In this document: positions 52,113-60,128 of the stretch, piece after piece | Position numbering within the stretch: the first letter of the stretch is position 1 | Layout of the letters: each line of letters opens with the position of its first letter | DNA from: CALESS01 sp041741455 | GTDB lineage: Bacteria > Chloroflexota > Anaerolineae > Anaerolineales > Anaerolineaceae | NCBI GenBank assembly: GCA_041741455.1 | Contig: JBGSJZ010000011.1 | Span: 33,921 to 97,920 of the forward strand | DNA length: 64,000 nt | Direction of reading: 5' to 3' | Made by a program: the position numbers and the translations under genes | Notes under the pieces: generated by a model | The model's database searches: none | What the model saw: only the letters and a program-made list of their open reading frames with translations | Told to the model about the DNA's origin: nothing

Positions 52113-53347
52113 ATTAGTTTTTCCTGATCGGTAGGATCGGTTGAGTCGAAAAAGAAGGTATTCAGTGCTAGCGCAGCAGCACCGATCATCCCGGCTTTTT
52201 GCCCAAAACTAGTGACACGAATTTGAACGGCATCTCCGAGATGACTGAAAGCACATTGTTTTACGGTATTCTGGATTTCAGGCAGCATGCTTGCTTCAGC
52301 GTATGCCAGTAAGCCACCCAGAACGATCATTTCAGGGTTGAGAATATTTATCAGGTTTGCCAGGGCAATCCCAAAATAGCGCGCTCGTTCTTTGAGCATA
52401 TTCAAAACTTCAGGATCTCCGGCCTTGGCAGCAGAAAAAATTTGTTCCATCGGGTTTAGCGATTCGTTCTGCAATTCTTTCGCCAGAATACCTTGCGGGT
52501 TGGCCTGAACAATTTGGTGTGCCAGACGGATGATTGCCGGCTCGGAGACCAGTGTTTCAAGGCAACCATGGTTCCCACAGCGGCACAGTTCGCCGCCATC
52601 CGGGATGATGATTGAGTGTCCAATTTCACCGGCACCGGCTGCCATGCCGCGATAGAGGTTATCATTGACGACCAAACCTGCTCCGACTCCGATACGGGCA
52701 TAAATAAATGCCATCGAATGGACATGTTTTCCAATGCCAAACATGGATTCGGCCAGACACATCAGGCGCACATTGTTATCTACCACAACCGGCAAACCGG
52801 TTTTTTGCCTGACCCAGTCGCGAATCGGAACATCCCTCCAGCACAGGTTGGGCGCATTGACATTCACACCAGTTTCCACATTGACCAAACCGGAGGCACC
52901 AATGCCGACACCAACAATTGCATCCACGGGGATTCCAGATCGTTGAATCAGCTTAATGATCTGAATCCCCATATCCCGCACGACAATTTCTGGATCGCTG
53001 CAAATTTCATACTGAATGGAAACTGTGTGATGAATATTCGCCAGCAGGTCGGTGATGACAACGTGAAATTCACCAATACCGATATGTACGCCGATGGCAT
53101 ATCGGGCAGTAGGGATCAATTCCAGCACCATCCGCGGCCGGCCAACTCGTGGGGCAACCGATTTTCCTACACCTTCCTCGCGTGCAATCCCTTGGTTGAT
53201 TAATTCGTTAACCAAATTTGTGATGGTGGCAGTGGTAAGGCCGGTCAGGTTTGCCAATTCAATACGTGAAATTTGCCTATATTGAAGTAAACCTTTGAGG
53301 ATAGAATGGATATTTTGTAATTTGGCCGTTACCTGGTTGCTTCCCAT
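52109..53347 (-). CDS. ROK-family transcriptional repressor
   Basis: The 412-residue regulator has an N-terminal winged helix (ISRIELANLTGLTTATITNLVNELINQGI) and a ROK sugar-binding domain with the zinc signature CRCGNHGCLET and GVGIGASGLV. ROK repressors release DNA when they bind a sugar. It is the first gene of the reverse operon and lies right behind a perfect AT-rich palindrome that overlaps its own -10 box, so it should be autoregulated. The same palindrome core follows the promoter of the ABC importer operon. A GGAG site precedes the ATG. Confidence 0.94.
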   Translation of the reverse strand: MGSNQVTAKLQNIHSILKGLLQYRQISRIELANLTGLTTATITNLVNELINQGIAREEGVGKSVAPRVGRPRMVLELIPTARYAIGVHIGIGEFHVVITDLLANIHHTVSIQYEICSDPEIVVRDMGIQIIKLIQRSGIPVDAIVGVGIGASGLVNVETGVNVNAPNLCWRDVPIRDWVRQKTGLPVVVDNNVRLMCLAESMFGIGKHVHSMAFIYARIGVGAGLVVNDNLYRGMAAGAGEIGHSIIIPDGGELCRCGNHGCLETLVSEPAIIRLAHQIVQANPQGILAKELQNESLNPMEQIFSAAKAGDPEVLNMLKERARYFGIALANLINILNPEMIVLGGLLAYAEASMLPEIQNTVKQCAFSHLGDAVQIRVTSFGQKAGMIGAAALALNTFFFDSTDPTDQEKLI

Positions 53348-53369
53348 AAACGCTCCGGATACGGTGAAA

Positions 53370-53394
53370 AATTTATTAAATTGATTAATAAATT
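53370..53394. promoter_or_regulatory. Putative ROK operator 1
   Basis: AATTTATTAA, five bases (ATTGA), TTAATAAATT: a perfect inverted repeat with 10-bp arms. It overlaps the last bases of the -10 box of the ROK operon. The core ATTAA-N5-TTAAT recurs at 57159-57181. Confidence 0.8.
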
Positions 53395-53420
53395 ATAGAC
53401 CCGTCCATAAAGAAAGTCAA
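53392..53420 (-). promoter_or_regulatory. Promoter of the ROK/sulfo-transketolase-like operon
   Basis: On the minus strand: TTGACT (53415-53420), 17 nt, TATAAT (53392-53397). It is a strong promoter with the operator directly downstream. Confidence 0.85.
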
Positions 53421-53619
53421 GAATTGTTCCTGGCGGATTTTAATTACTACTCATGCAAGGATCTGTACTCCGAAAATCAAATATGCAGAATAGGCCTTGT
53501 CTTTTTAGAAATTTCCGAAATTAAAAAACTGTTGATTATACTGGTTTTTGCCTTATCCCAAAAACAACCATCCATGACATGGTATTACAATAACAAAGTA
53601 CATTCTCTAAGGAGAATAA

Positions 53620-54651
53620 ATGCTGGAAGAAACCTTATTTCAAACCAATCCGGTCATCAAGCGCTTTTCGGGTAATCCAGTTCTGACACGACAGGATATC
53701 CCGTATCCTGCCACGTTGGTCTTTAATGCCGGCGTGACAGTTTTTAATGGACAGTTCGTTACTGTGTTTCGTAATGACTATGGCGAATGGGGCAACCCTG
53801 TTTTTGCGGGCACCAATCTTGGCTTAGCTACCAGCACAGATGGAGTCCGCTGGCAGGTACATCCCCGGCCGATCTGGACATTGGAAGATGTAAAACGCGA
53901 TTCAGCGCACCTCTTCCCTGGAGATTCGGCAGAGTGGGAGGTGCTGCGCGCCTATGACCCACGCCTGACGGTGATTGATGGGCAGTGTTACATGTGTTTT
54001 GCCTTGGACACGCGTCATGGGCTGCGCGGTGGGATAGCTCGCACAGAGGATTTTGCTCATTTTGAAGTTCTTAGTCTTTCAGCGCCAGATAACCGCAATT
54101 TGGTTCTTTTCCCAGAGAAAGTTGGTGGTAATTTTTTGCGCCTGGAACGCCCAATGCCTATATATAGCCGGGGGGTGGGTGACTGCTTTGATTTGTGGTA
54201 CTCTGATTCACCAAATTTGACTCACTGGGGAAATCACCATTGTGTGCTTGGGGTCGAAAGTGTGCCCTTTGCCAATGATAAAATTGGCCCGGCAGCACCG
54301 CCGGTAAAAACCGAACAAGGTTGGCTAACCCTGTTCCATGCCGTCGATCGTGACCCCCAGCGCGGGAAAAACGGTTGGGAAGAGCGTTGGCAAAAACGCT
54401 ATACGATTGGTGTGATGCTGCTCGATTTGAAAAATCCATATCATGTGTTGGGAATGAGCAAATTGCCATTAATGGTTCCCGAAGCAGCGTATGAACAGAA
54501 TGGCTTCCGGAACAATGTGTTGTTTCCTGGTGGAATGATCCTGGAGAAAAGCGGCGAAGTAAAAATATACTATGGTGCTGCCGACACCGTCGAATGCCTG
54601 GCTACAGTGCATGTGGATGAGTTATTAAGGCTGTGTTCTCACCGGCCATAG
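53620..54651 (+). CDS. GH130-family glycoside phosphorylase/hydrolase
   Basis: The 343-residue five-bladed propeller protein has GH130 motifs: NPVLTRQDIPYPATLVFNAGV, AYDPRLT (candidate proton-donor Asp), DNRNLVLFPEKVGGNFLRLERPM, KIGPAAPPVKTEQGWLTLFHAV and YYGAADT. Most GH130 members phosphorolyse beta-mannosides, releasing mannose 1-phosphate; some are hydrolases. AAGGAG precedes the ATG. It is divergent to the ROK operon, ends 13 nt inside the convergent CE15-like gene, and has no clear own ROK operator. Confidence 0.9.
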   Translation: MLEETLFQTNPVIKRFSGNPVLTRQDIPYPATLVFNAGVTVFNGQFVTVFRNDYGEWGNPVFAGTNLGLATSTDGVRWQVHPRPIWTLEDVKRDSAHLFPGDSAEWEVLRAYDPRLTVIDGQCYMCFALDTRHGLRGGIARTEDFAHFEVLSLSAPDNRNLVLFPEKVGGNFLRLERPMPIYSRGVGDCFDLWYSDSPNLTHWGNHHCVLGVESVPFANDKIGPAAPPVKTEQGWLTLFHAVDRDPQRGKNGWEERWQKRYTIGVMLLDLKNPYHVLGMSKLPLMVPEAAYEQNGFRNNVLFPGGMILEKSGEVKIYYGAADTVECLATVHVDELLRLCSHRP

Positions 54652-55850
54652 TGGAAGTGAAATTTCGCAAAATTCACAAATTGATCCCAATCATAGTTGG
54701 TAATTTCATGCACACCCTGCCGGAGATGATATCCGATGGTATTCATCACTGGCGTTTCGATTTGATTTTTCATATCCAGTGATAAGCCACTTGTGCCGTA
54801 AAGTTGGTAGGCTGGAGAAGCATACACCGCCGATAAAAATTCGCCATGGGGGTCAGCCCACAAATCTTCACTGGCACTGGCAATGTACAGCGGGCGGGGG
54901 GCGATACAGGCCAGCAGCAGATGCTGGTCAACGGGTAAATTTTCTTCGTGATCATTATATTGCTTGAAATTTTCACAAAACCAGTGTGGGAAACGGGTAT
55001 TGATGGCCTCCAGGGTTTCACCGAATTTACGCCGCGAGAGGGCTGCGCCGCCGCAGCCGGAATTGTTGGCAATGACCAAACGAAAACGCTCGTCCACAGC
55101 CCCGGCCCATAAAGCAGCTTTCCCCAGGCGCGAATGACCCAGGACAGCTATACGCTGCTCATCGATATCGGCGTCGCTTTCGCAATAGTCCAGGATCCGG
55201 CTTAAGCCCCAGGCCCAGGCGGCAATGGAGCCCCATTGATTGGCAAGCGGGTGGCTTTGGCCATCTAGATAAAATAGTGGATGAATACCATTTTGAAAAC
55301 CGTCGTTAAAATCTGGATCCAAGTCACCATAATAGGCTGTTGCCAGCCCGAAGCCATTTGCTAATATTGTAGCCACAGGCCAGCGTGTATCCCTGGCGCC
55401 GCGGGATTCCTCGGTAGCCCGATGTTGAATCACTCCTTGTTTTCCTTCCGGGATCCATTTTTTGGATATCAGGATTCCAGCGTCGGGATGGATGGTATGG
55501 TTGCCTTCAAAATTCAATCCCATATATAGGGGGGCTGCTGCCTGTCGCTGATTGGGTAAATAGATCAGAACATCCAATCCACAGGAACGTTTATTATTTT
55601 GAAACGAGATTCTTAATTGCTTACGGGTAGCAGTGCCGTTCAGTGCATCCTTGTCACAGGAAAGAATTGTTGTATGGGTTTTCAAGAAAGCATCTGGAAA
55701 CGCACCGTATACGTGGGTTGTAAACAGATCGATGATTTCTTTGCGCCGCTCTCGCCAGTGGAGTTGGTCAGTCACTTTGAGGCCATTGGAGAATTCCATC
55801 AATTCCGGTAAAACATAGGATGGTACTTTGGTTTCATCTGTGATAGTCAT
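54639..55850 (-). CDS. CE15-like glucuronoyl esterase/hydrolase
   Basis: The 403-residue alpha/beta hydrolase (start 55850, GAAGG upstream; more upstream in-frame starts at 55868 and 55910) has the nucleophile segment VLGHSRLGKAALWAG and NNSGCGGAALSRRKFGE, as in bacterial CE15 proteins that cut ester links between glucuronoxylan and lignin. LACIAPRPLYIASASEDLWADP and a late His in RQGVHEIT fit the remaining triad. No signal peptide is seen, which is unusual for a cell-wall esterase and suggests it acts on imported oligosaccharide esters. Confidence 0.85.
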   Translation of the reverse strand: MTITDETKVPSYVLPELMEFSNGLKVTDQLHWRERRKEIIDLFTTHVYGAFPDAFLKTHTTILSCDKDALNGTATRKQLRISFQNNKRSCGLDVLIYLPNQRQAAAPLYMGLNFEGNHTIHPDAGILISKKWIPEGKQGVIQHRATEESRGARDTRWPVATILANGFGLATAYYGDLDPDFNDGFQNGIHPLFYLDGQSHPLANQWGSIAAWAWGLSRILDYCESDADIDEQRIAVLGHSRLGKAALWAGAVDERFRLVIANNSGCGGAALSRRKFGETLEAINTRFPHWFCENFKQYNDHEENLPVDQHLLLACIAPRPLYIASASEDLWADPHGEFLSAVYASPAYQLYGTSGLSLDMKNQIETPVMNTIGYHLRQGVHEITNYDWDQFVNFAKFHFHYGR

Positions 55851-55923
55851 GGGTTTATGCCTTCGCATTTCGGTTGCTCTACGAATTATCACATATCTTT
55901 TGTCTGCCAATGTGATTCTTTGA

Positions 55924-55951
55924 TTTTCGGTTTTTCCAAATAAACCGAAAA
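55924..55951. promoter_or_regulatory. Palindrome between the CE15-like and mutarotase-like genes
   Basis: TTTTCGGTTT, eight bases, AAACCGAAAA: perfect 10-bp arms. It lies in the divergent intergenic region upstream of both genes, so an operator for a different regulator is plausible; a hairpin is the alternative. Confidence 0.5.
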
Positions 55952-56110
55952 ATTAAAATATGAAGGAATCATCTTCTGCAATTATCAAAGAACATGTAAA
56001 ATCAAGACATTCAATACGGAGGAAGGTTGGGAACGTTTACGGGCTTTATCTGAAAAAGACCCTCATTTTCCACTTTTTTGCAAAGATTATGTTTATTCGA
56101 GGGAGTTGAT

Positions 56111-57016
56111 ATGCAGAGTGAAACTGTTCAATATGGCTGCTGGCAGAATTGCCAGCGAATTTCCAATGGAACCATTGAAATCATTGCCACGACAGATGTG
56201 GGTCCGCGCATCATCCGCTTTGGATTTGTGGATGGAGAAAATGAATTCCGCGAGGTACCCGAACATGCAGGGTTGACCGGGGGGGATGAGTGGCGTTCCT
56301 ATGGTGGACATCGTTTATGGCATGCGCCAGAAAACCGGCCACGCTCATACCAGCCGGATAATGACCCCGTTGAGTTTAAAGTGCTGCCAGACGGCTTGCG
56401 ACTGACCCAACCGGTGGAAACCCGCACAGGCATCCAGAAAGAAATCGAAATTGAACTTCGGGGAGATTATCATCTCAGGGTGATTCACCGGCTGAAAAAT
56501 ACAGGATTGTTTATGCTGGAATTGGCACCCTGGGCGCTTTCTGTGATGGCACCTGGAGGTGTGGCGATGTTGCCTTTGCCGGAAAGAGGTTTCCATCCAC
56601 ACGATTTGCTGCCATCCAGTTCCATCACTTTGTGGGCATACACCGATTTGAGTGACCCGCGCTGGTCATTTGGCCGTCAATTTGTGCTGCTGCGACAGGA
56701 TGCATCCTGCCAGACTCCGCAAAAAATTGGCGGCGAGATTACAGCAGGTTGGTGTGCCTATGCCCGGCAAGGACATCTTTTTGTGAAACGGTTTCAATTC
56801 CAGGCCTGCGCACAATACCCGGACCGCAATTGTAATGTCGAAGTTTTCACAAATCAAAAAATGCTGGAATTGGAAACATTAGGTCCATTGGTAGAATTGC
56901 AGCCTGGTGAAACTGTGACTTATGTGGAAGATTGGAATTTACTAAGGGATGTTTCCCAACCACAAAGCGAGGCAGATGTCATCCAAAATATCCTGCCCCT
57001 GATAAACAACTTGTAA
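56111..57016 (+). CDS. Galactose-mutarotase-like (aldose epimerase fold) protein
   Basis: The start at 56111 has GAGGGAG upstream and gives 301 residues. The sequence is beta-rich: IEIIATTDVGPRIIRFGF at the start, SYGGHRLWHAPENRPRSYQPDN with candidate catalytic/binding residues, WALSVMAPGGVAMLPLP and GETVTYVEDWNL at the end. This resembles DUF4380-like mutarotase-fold proteins. It may speed anomer exchange of the sugar released by the neighbouring glycosidases. Substrate unknown. Confidence 0.7.
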   Translation: MQSETVQYGCWQNCQRISNGTIEIIATTDVGPRIIRFGFVDGENEFREVPEHAGLTGGDEWRSYGGHRLWHAPENRPRSYQPDNDPVEFKVLPDGLRLTQPVETRTGIQKEIEIELRGDYHLRVIHRLKNTGLFMLELAPWALSVMAPGGVAMLPLPERGFHPHDLLPSSSITLWAYTDLSDPRWSFGRQFVLLRQDASCQTPQKIGGEITAGWCAYARQGHLFVKRFQFQACAQYPDRNCNVEVFTNQKMLELETLGPLVELQPGETVTYVEDWNLLRDVSQPQSEADVIQNILPLINNL

Positions 57017-57120
57017 ATCAAATTCAACCTCAGAAAATTAACCAAGAGCAAGAGCTCTCGGTTTTTATTAAGAGGTTCCATGTTCTTTGTGAAATGACAT
57101 ACAAATATGACAAAATTAAC

Positions 57121-57149
57121 TTGACAGGTGCGTTTTGTTTTTCTATAAT
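57121..57149 (+). promoter_or_regulatory. Promoter of the ABC importer/GH31 operon
   Basis: A perfect consensus promoter: TTGACA (57121-57126), 17 nt, TATAAT (57144-57149). Transcription should start near 57156, just before the palindrome. Confidence 0.9.
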
Positions 57150-57158
57150 AAGATCTAG

Positions 57159-57181
57159 ATTAATTAAAATGATTAATTAAT
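57159..57181. promoter_or_regulatory. Putative ROK operator 2
   Basis: ATTAATTAA, five bases (AATGA), TTAATTAAT: a perfect inverted repeat with 9-bp arms, matching operator 1 in arm core, spacer length and spacer sequence (ATTGA versus AATGA). It covers the region just after the predicted transcription start. Confidence 0.78.
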
Positions 57182-57494
57182 TAAATTGATTTTTGAGCTT
57201 CACACTCCTTCTGGGATGATTGGTTGTTTCTAAAAATAGAAATCAAATGCCCAAAACCCACCAAATTGCTCAACTTGCCATAATAGCTAATAACACTGTT
57301 TCGATGGTGTTTAATAATCAAACCAGTGTATTGGAAAGCCTCCAGGTGGTTCAAAAACCATCGTAGATTGTCTGGGAATCTGATTCCCTGCCTCATTAAA
57401 AAGTACTAGATTTTGGAAGGAGGTGCGCCTAGACTGATCATCCCAATGGCTTTTACACCAATTCAAATCATTTAATATAAAAAAGGAAAAAAAG
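57182..57494 (+). other. Long untranslated leader before the ABC operon
   Basis: About 313 nt without a convincing gene. It contains a small hairpin (GGTGGTT/AACCATC near 57350), an AAGGAGGTG near 57417 with no properly spaced start codon, and the A-rich ribosome site of the next gene. A 71-codon reverse open frame here is judged spurious. Confidence 0.5.
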
Positions 57495-58895
57495 ATGAAG
57501 AAGAACACCTCAACCTTGATTGTATCGCTTTTAATCTTCGTACTGTTGTTATCAGCTTGTGCACAGCCCACAACAGCCCCGGAGCCCACTGCAAAGCCGG
57601 TCGTTGTAGAACCCACCAAAGTACCAGAACCCACCAATGTACCCGAACCAACCGCGGTTCCGACCGAGGCACCTCCTGTGGAAGTTGTAGAACTGCGGAT
57701 GACCTGGTACACCGATGGAAACGAAGATGTAGTGATGCGCGCGCTGCTTGACAAGTTTGAAGCTGCTAACCCAGATATCAAAGTTGTCCTGGACAACGTA
57801 GCATACAATACCATCCTGGAGAATTTACCCATTCAATTAGAAGCCGGCGAAGGTCCTGATCTGGCTCGTGTAACCCAATTGGGTATTTTATCCAAGTATT
57901 TCCTCAACATCAAACCATTTGTTGCCGATCCTGGATATTGGGAAGAAAACTTTGGCCCATTCCTGAACTGGATGCGCCCCCCGGGTGATACCGATGGTAT
58001 TTATGGGATGATGACGCAGTTAACCGTTACGGGTCCCTACATTAACCGCACACTGTTTGAACAGGCTGGCGTAGCTGTCCCCAGTGATTCCTCTGACTCA
58101 GTGACCTGGGAAGAGTGGGCCGAAGTAACCAAGCAGGTTGCCGAAGCTACCGGAACTGATTTTGCGATGACCATGGACCGCACCGGCCACCGACTGGCTG
58201 GCCCGATGATCAGTCAGGGTGCAAAATTCCTGGGAGAAGACGGTTTCCCGGCAATTGATGACGAAGGCGCCCGCAAGATGTTCCAATTGATGCTGGATTG
58301 GCACGCTGACGGCACTATGCCAATGGATGTGTGGGCTGGCGCAACTGGATATCTGCCTGCTGCCGATTTCTTCATCAATGGACAGGCTGTGCTGTACATG
58401 TCTGGATCATGGCAGATTGGCCAGTTCAAAGATAAAATCGGCGATGCCTTTGACTGGGAAGTAATCCCCAATCCCTGCGGCCCAGCCGCCTGCACCGGTA
58501 TGCCCGGCGGCGCTGCATTGGTAGGTATCAATACCACCAAACACCCCGAACAGGTGGCCCGTGTGTTAGATTTCCTGGCTCAAGAAGAAAATTTGGCTGA
58601 GTTCTCTGCCAAGACACTCTTCATCCCCGGCCATCTGGGCTTATCTGGCAAAGGTATCGATTACCAAACCGATGTTGAATCTGCTAAACAAGCACTGAAC
58701 ATGTTTGTTTCCCAGGTAGGAAAGTTGGATCCGATTGCCTACACAATGCAGGCCTATACCTACAACACCATTGTTTTCAACGCCATCCGCGACCGCCTGA
58801 CTCAGGCGATGGTAGGTGAACTTACGTTGGATCAAGCGATCATTCGGATGCAACAGGAAATTGATGATGGTCTTGTTGCAGCTGGTGCAAAGTAA
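57495..58895 (+). CDS. ABC sugar importer, substrate-binding lipoprotein
   Basis: The 466-residue lipoprotein has a signal peptide with lipobox LLSAC (Cys near 22), a flexible PEPT/VPEPT-rich linker, and a family 1 solute-binding domain (LRMTWYTDGNEDVVMRALLDKFEAANPDIKVVLDNV; INGQAVLYMSGSWQIGQFKD; PGGAALVGINTTKHPEQ). Such proteins capture mono- or oligosaccharides for MalFG-type permeases. It leads the operon behind ROK operator 2. A strong hairpin after the gene should raise its level above that of the permeases. Confidence 0.93.
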   Translation: MKKNTSTLIVSLLIFVLLLSACAQPTTAPEPTAKPVVVEPTKVPEPTNVPEPTAVPTEAPPVEVVELRMTWYTDGNEDVVMRALLDKFEAANPDIKVVLDNVAYNTILENLPIQLEAGEGPDLARVTQLGILSKYFLNIKPFVADPGYWEENFGPFLNWMRPPGDTDGIYGMMTQLTVTGPYINRTLFEQAGVAVPSDSSDSVTWEEWAEVTKQVAEATGTDFAMTMDRTGHRLAGPMISQGAKFLGEDGFPAIDDEGARKMFQLMLDWHADGTMPMDVWAGATGYLPAADFFINGQAVLYMSGSWQIGQFKDKIGDAFDWEVIPNPCGPAACTGMPGGAALVGINTTKHPEQVARVLDFLAQEENLAEFSAKTLFIPGHLGLSGKGIDYQTDVESAKQALNMFVSQVGKLDPIAYTMQAYTYNTIVFNAIRDRLTQAMVGELTLDQAIIRMQQEIDDGLVAAGAK

Positions 58896-58911
58896 TTTGA
58901 CTTAGCTTTTA

Positions 58912-58947
58912 TACAGGGCGGCGACAAACGCCGCCCTGTATAAGTTT
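58912..58947 (+). terminator. Intercistronic hairpin/partial terminator
   Basis: TACAGGGCGGCG pairs perfectly with CGCCGCCCTGTA, followed by TAAGTTTTT. It sits between the binding protein and permease genes and probably allows partial read-through. Confidence 0.8.
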
Positions 58948-59078
58948 TTGAACAATTTCCAAACCATCAAAACTTGGGTAGGTGGGCTTGTAACCCGCTA
59001 AGAGTACCCTATTACCCCAACTTTTCGAAATAATATACAATTTATACAGTTATTTCCAGTGGCATATGGAGATGGATA

Positions 59079-60107
59079 ATGACAATCATCAAACATAGGA
59101 AGTTGTCTACAACGATCAAAGATGGCTTTGGCGCGCTGATAAATGCAATTTTAAGCATTTTTATCAATGCTTTAGATTGGATTATGGATCCGATTCAGCG
59201 CAAAATTGGCGTAAAACGCATGGCTTACATTTTTTTGCTGCCCAATCTATTGATTTTTGGTATTTTTGTTTTATTTCCGATGCTATTAAACTTTTATTAT
59301 TCACTAACTGGCGGCACGCTGCTGTTTCCTCAAGATCGCCCATTTGTTGGCACCGAAAATTTTCGGGTTTTGTTGGATTGCCAGAATTACTTAGACCCTA
59401 ATAGTTGTGCAGAAGATTTATTTTGGCGGGCAATTTACAATACCTTGTGGTTTGTAGTGCTTCAGGTTGGTGGGATTGTGGTTCTCTCACTGGTTACTGC
59501 CCTGATTCTAAATCGGAAGATCATTGCGCGCGGTTTTTTCCGTAGCGTTTTCTTTTATCCGGTTTTATTGTCACCAGTTGTGGTAGCACTCATTTGGAAA
59601 TGGATCTTGCAGCGCGATGGATTATTGAATGCAATCATCACCCAGTTGGGTGGGGAACGGGTACCATTTCTTCTGAATGCTGATTGGGCTACTTTCTGGG
59701 TAGTGTTTGTCAGTATCTGGGCGAATATGGGCTTTTTCACACTCATTTTGCTGGCCGGATTACAAGCGATCCCTCCAGATTTGTATGAAGCCGGGGCGAT
59801 GGATGGGACTTCGGATTGGCAAAACTTTCGCTTTATAACGTTACCCTTGCTGATGCCAACCATGTTTGTAGTGCTGGTCCTTGCTCTCATCCGTGCTGTG
59901 CAGGTTTTTGATCAGATCTTTGTGCTGACTGGAGGCGGCCCTGGTTCGGCGACATTATACCTGGTCCAGTATATTTACAATACCGGTTTTTCCAATCAGA
60001 TTCATCAATTTGGTTTGGCTGCAGCCGCTTCAGTGGTGATGGCAGTTGTATTGATGATTTTCACCCTGATTCAATTGTATCTTACTCGTAAATCAAATGC
60101 GGTCTAG
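59079..60107 (+). CDS. ABC sugar importer permease, MalF type
   Basis: The 342-residue inner-membrane protein has about six to seven helices and the EAA loop (YEAGAMDGTSDWQNFRFITLPLLMP) that docks the ATPase. The N terminus (1-45) contains an extra amphipathic stretch before KRMAYIFLLPNLLIFGIFVLFP. It forms a heterodimer with the next gene product. The window has no ATP-binding subunit; a shared MsmK-like ATPase elsewhere is likely. Confidence 0.93.
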   Translation: MTIIKHRKLSTTIKDGFGALINAILSIFINALDWIMDPIQRKIGVKRMAYIFLLPNLLIFGIFVLFPMLLNFYYSLTGGTLLFPQDRPFVGTENFRVLLDCQNYLDPNSCAEDLFWRAIYNTLWFVVLQVGGIVVLSLVTALILNRKIIARGFFRSVFFYPVLLSPVVVALIWKWILQRDGLLNAIITQLGGERVPFLLNADWATFWVVFVSIWANMGFFTLILLAGLQAIPPDLYEAGAMDGTSDWQNFRFITLPLLMPTMFVVLVLALIRAVQVFDQIFVLTGGGPGSATLYLVQYIYNTGFSNQIHQFGLAAAASVVMAVVLMIFTLIQLYLTRKSNAV

Positions 60108-60128
60108 GGCAAGGTAAAGGAAAAAAGC

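Noticed and set aside
43525..53347. Ordinary xylose or pentose phosphate operon
   Set aside because: There is no xylose isomerase or sugar kinase, the RpiB-like protein lacks phosphate ligands, and an exporter plus AOR would be unexplained. It remains the main alternative to test.
57181..57396. Reverse open frame of 71 codons before the ABC operon
   Set aside because: It lies antisense to a strong promoter's leader, has no ribosome site and no recognisable motif.
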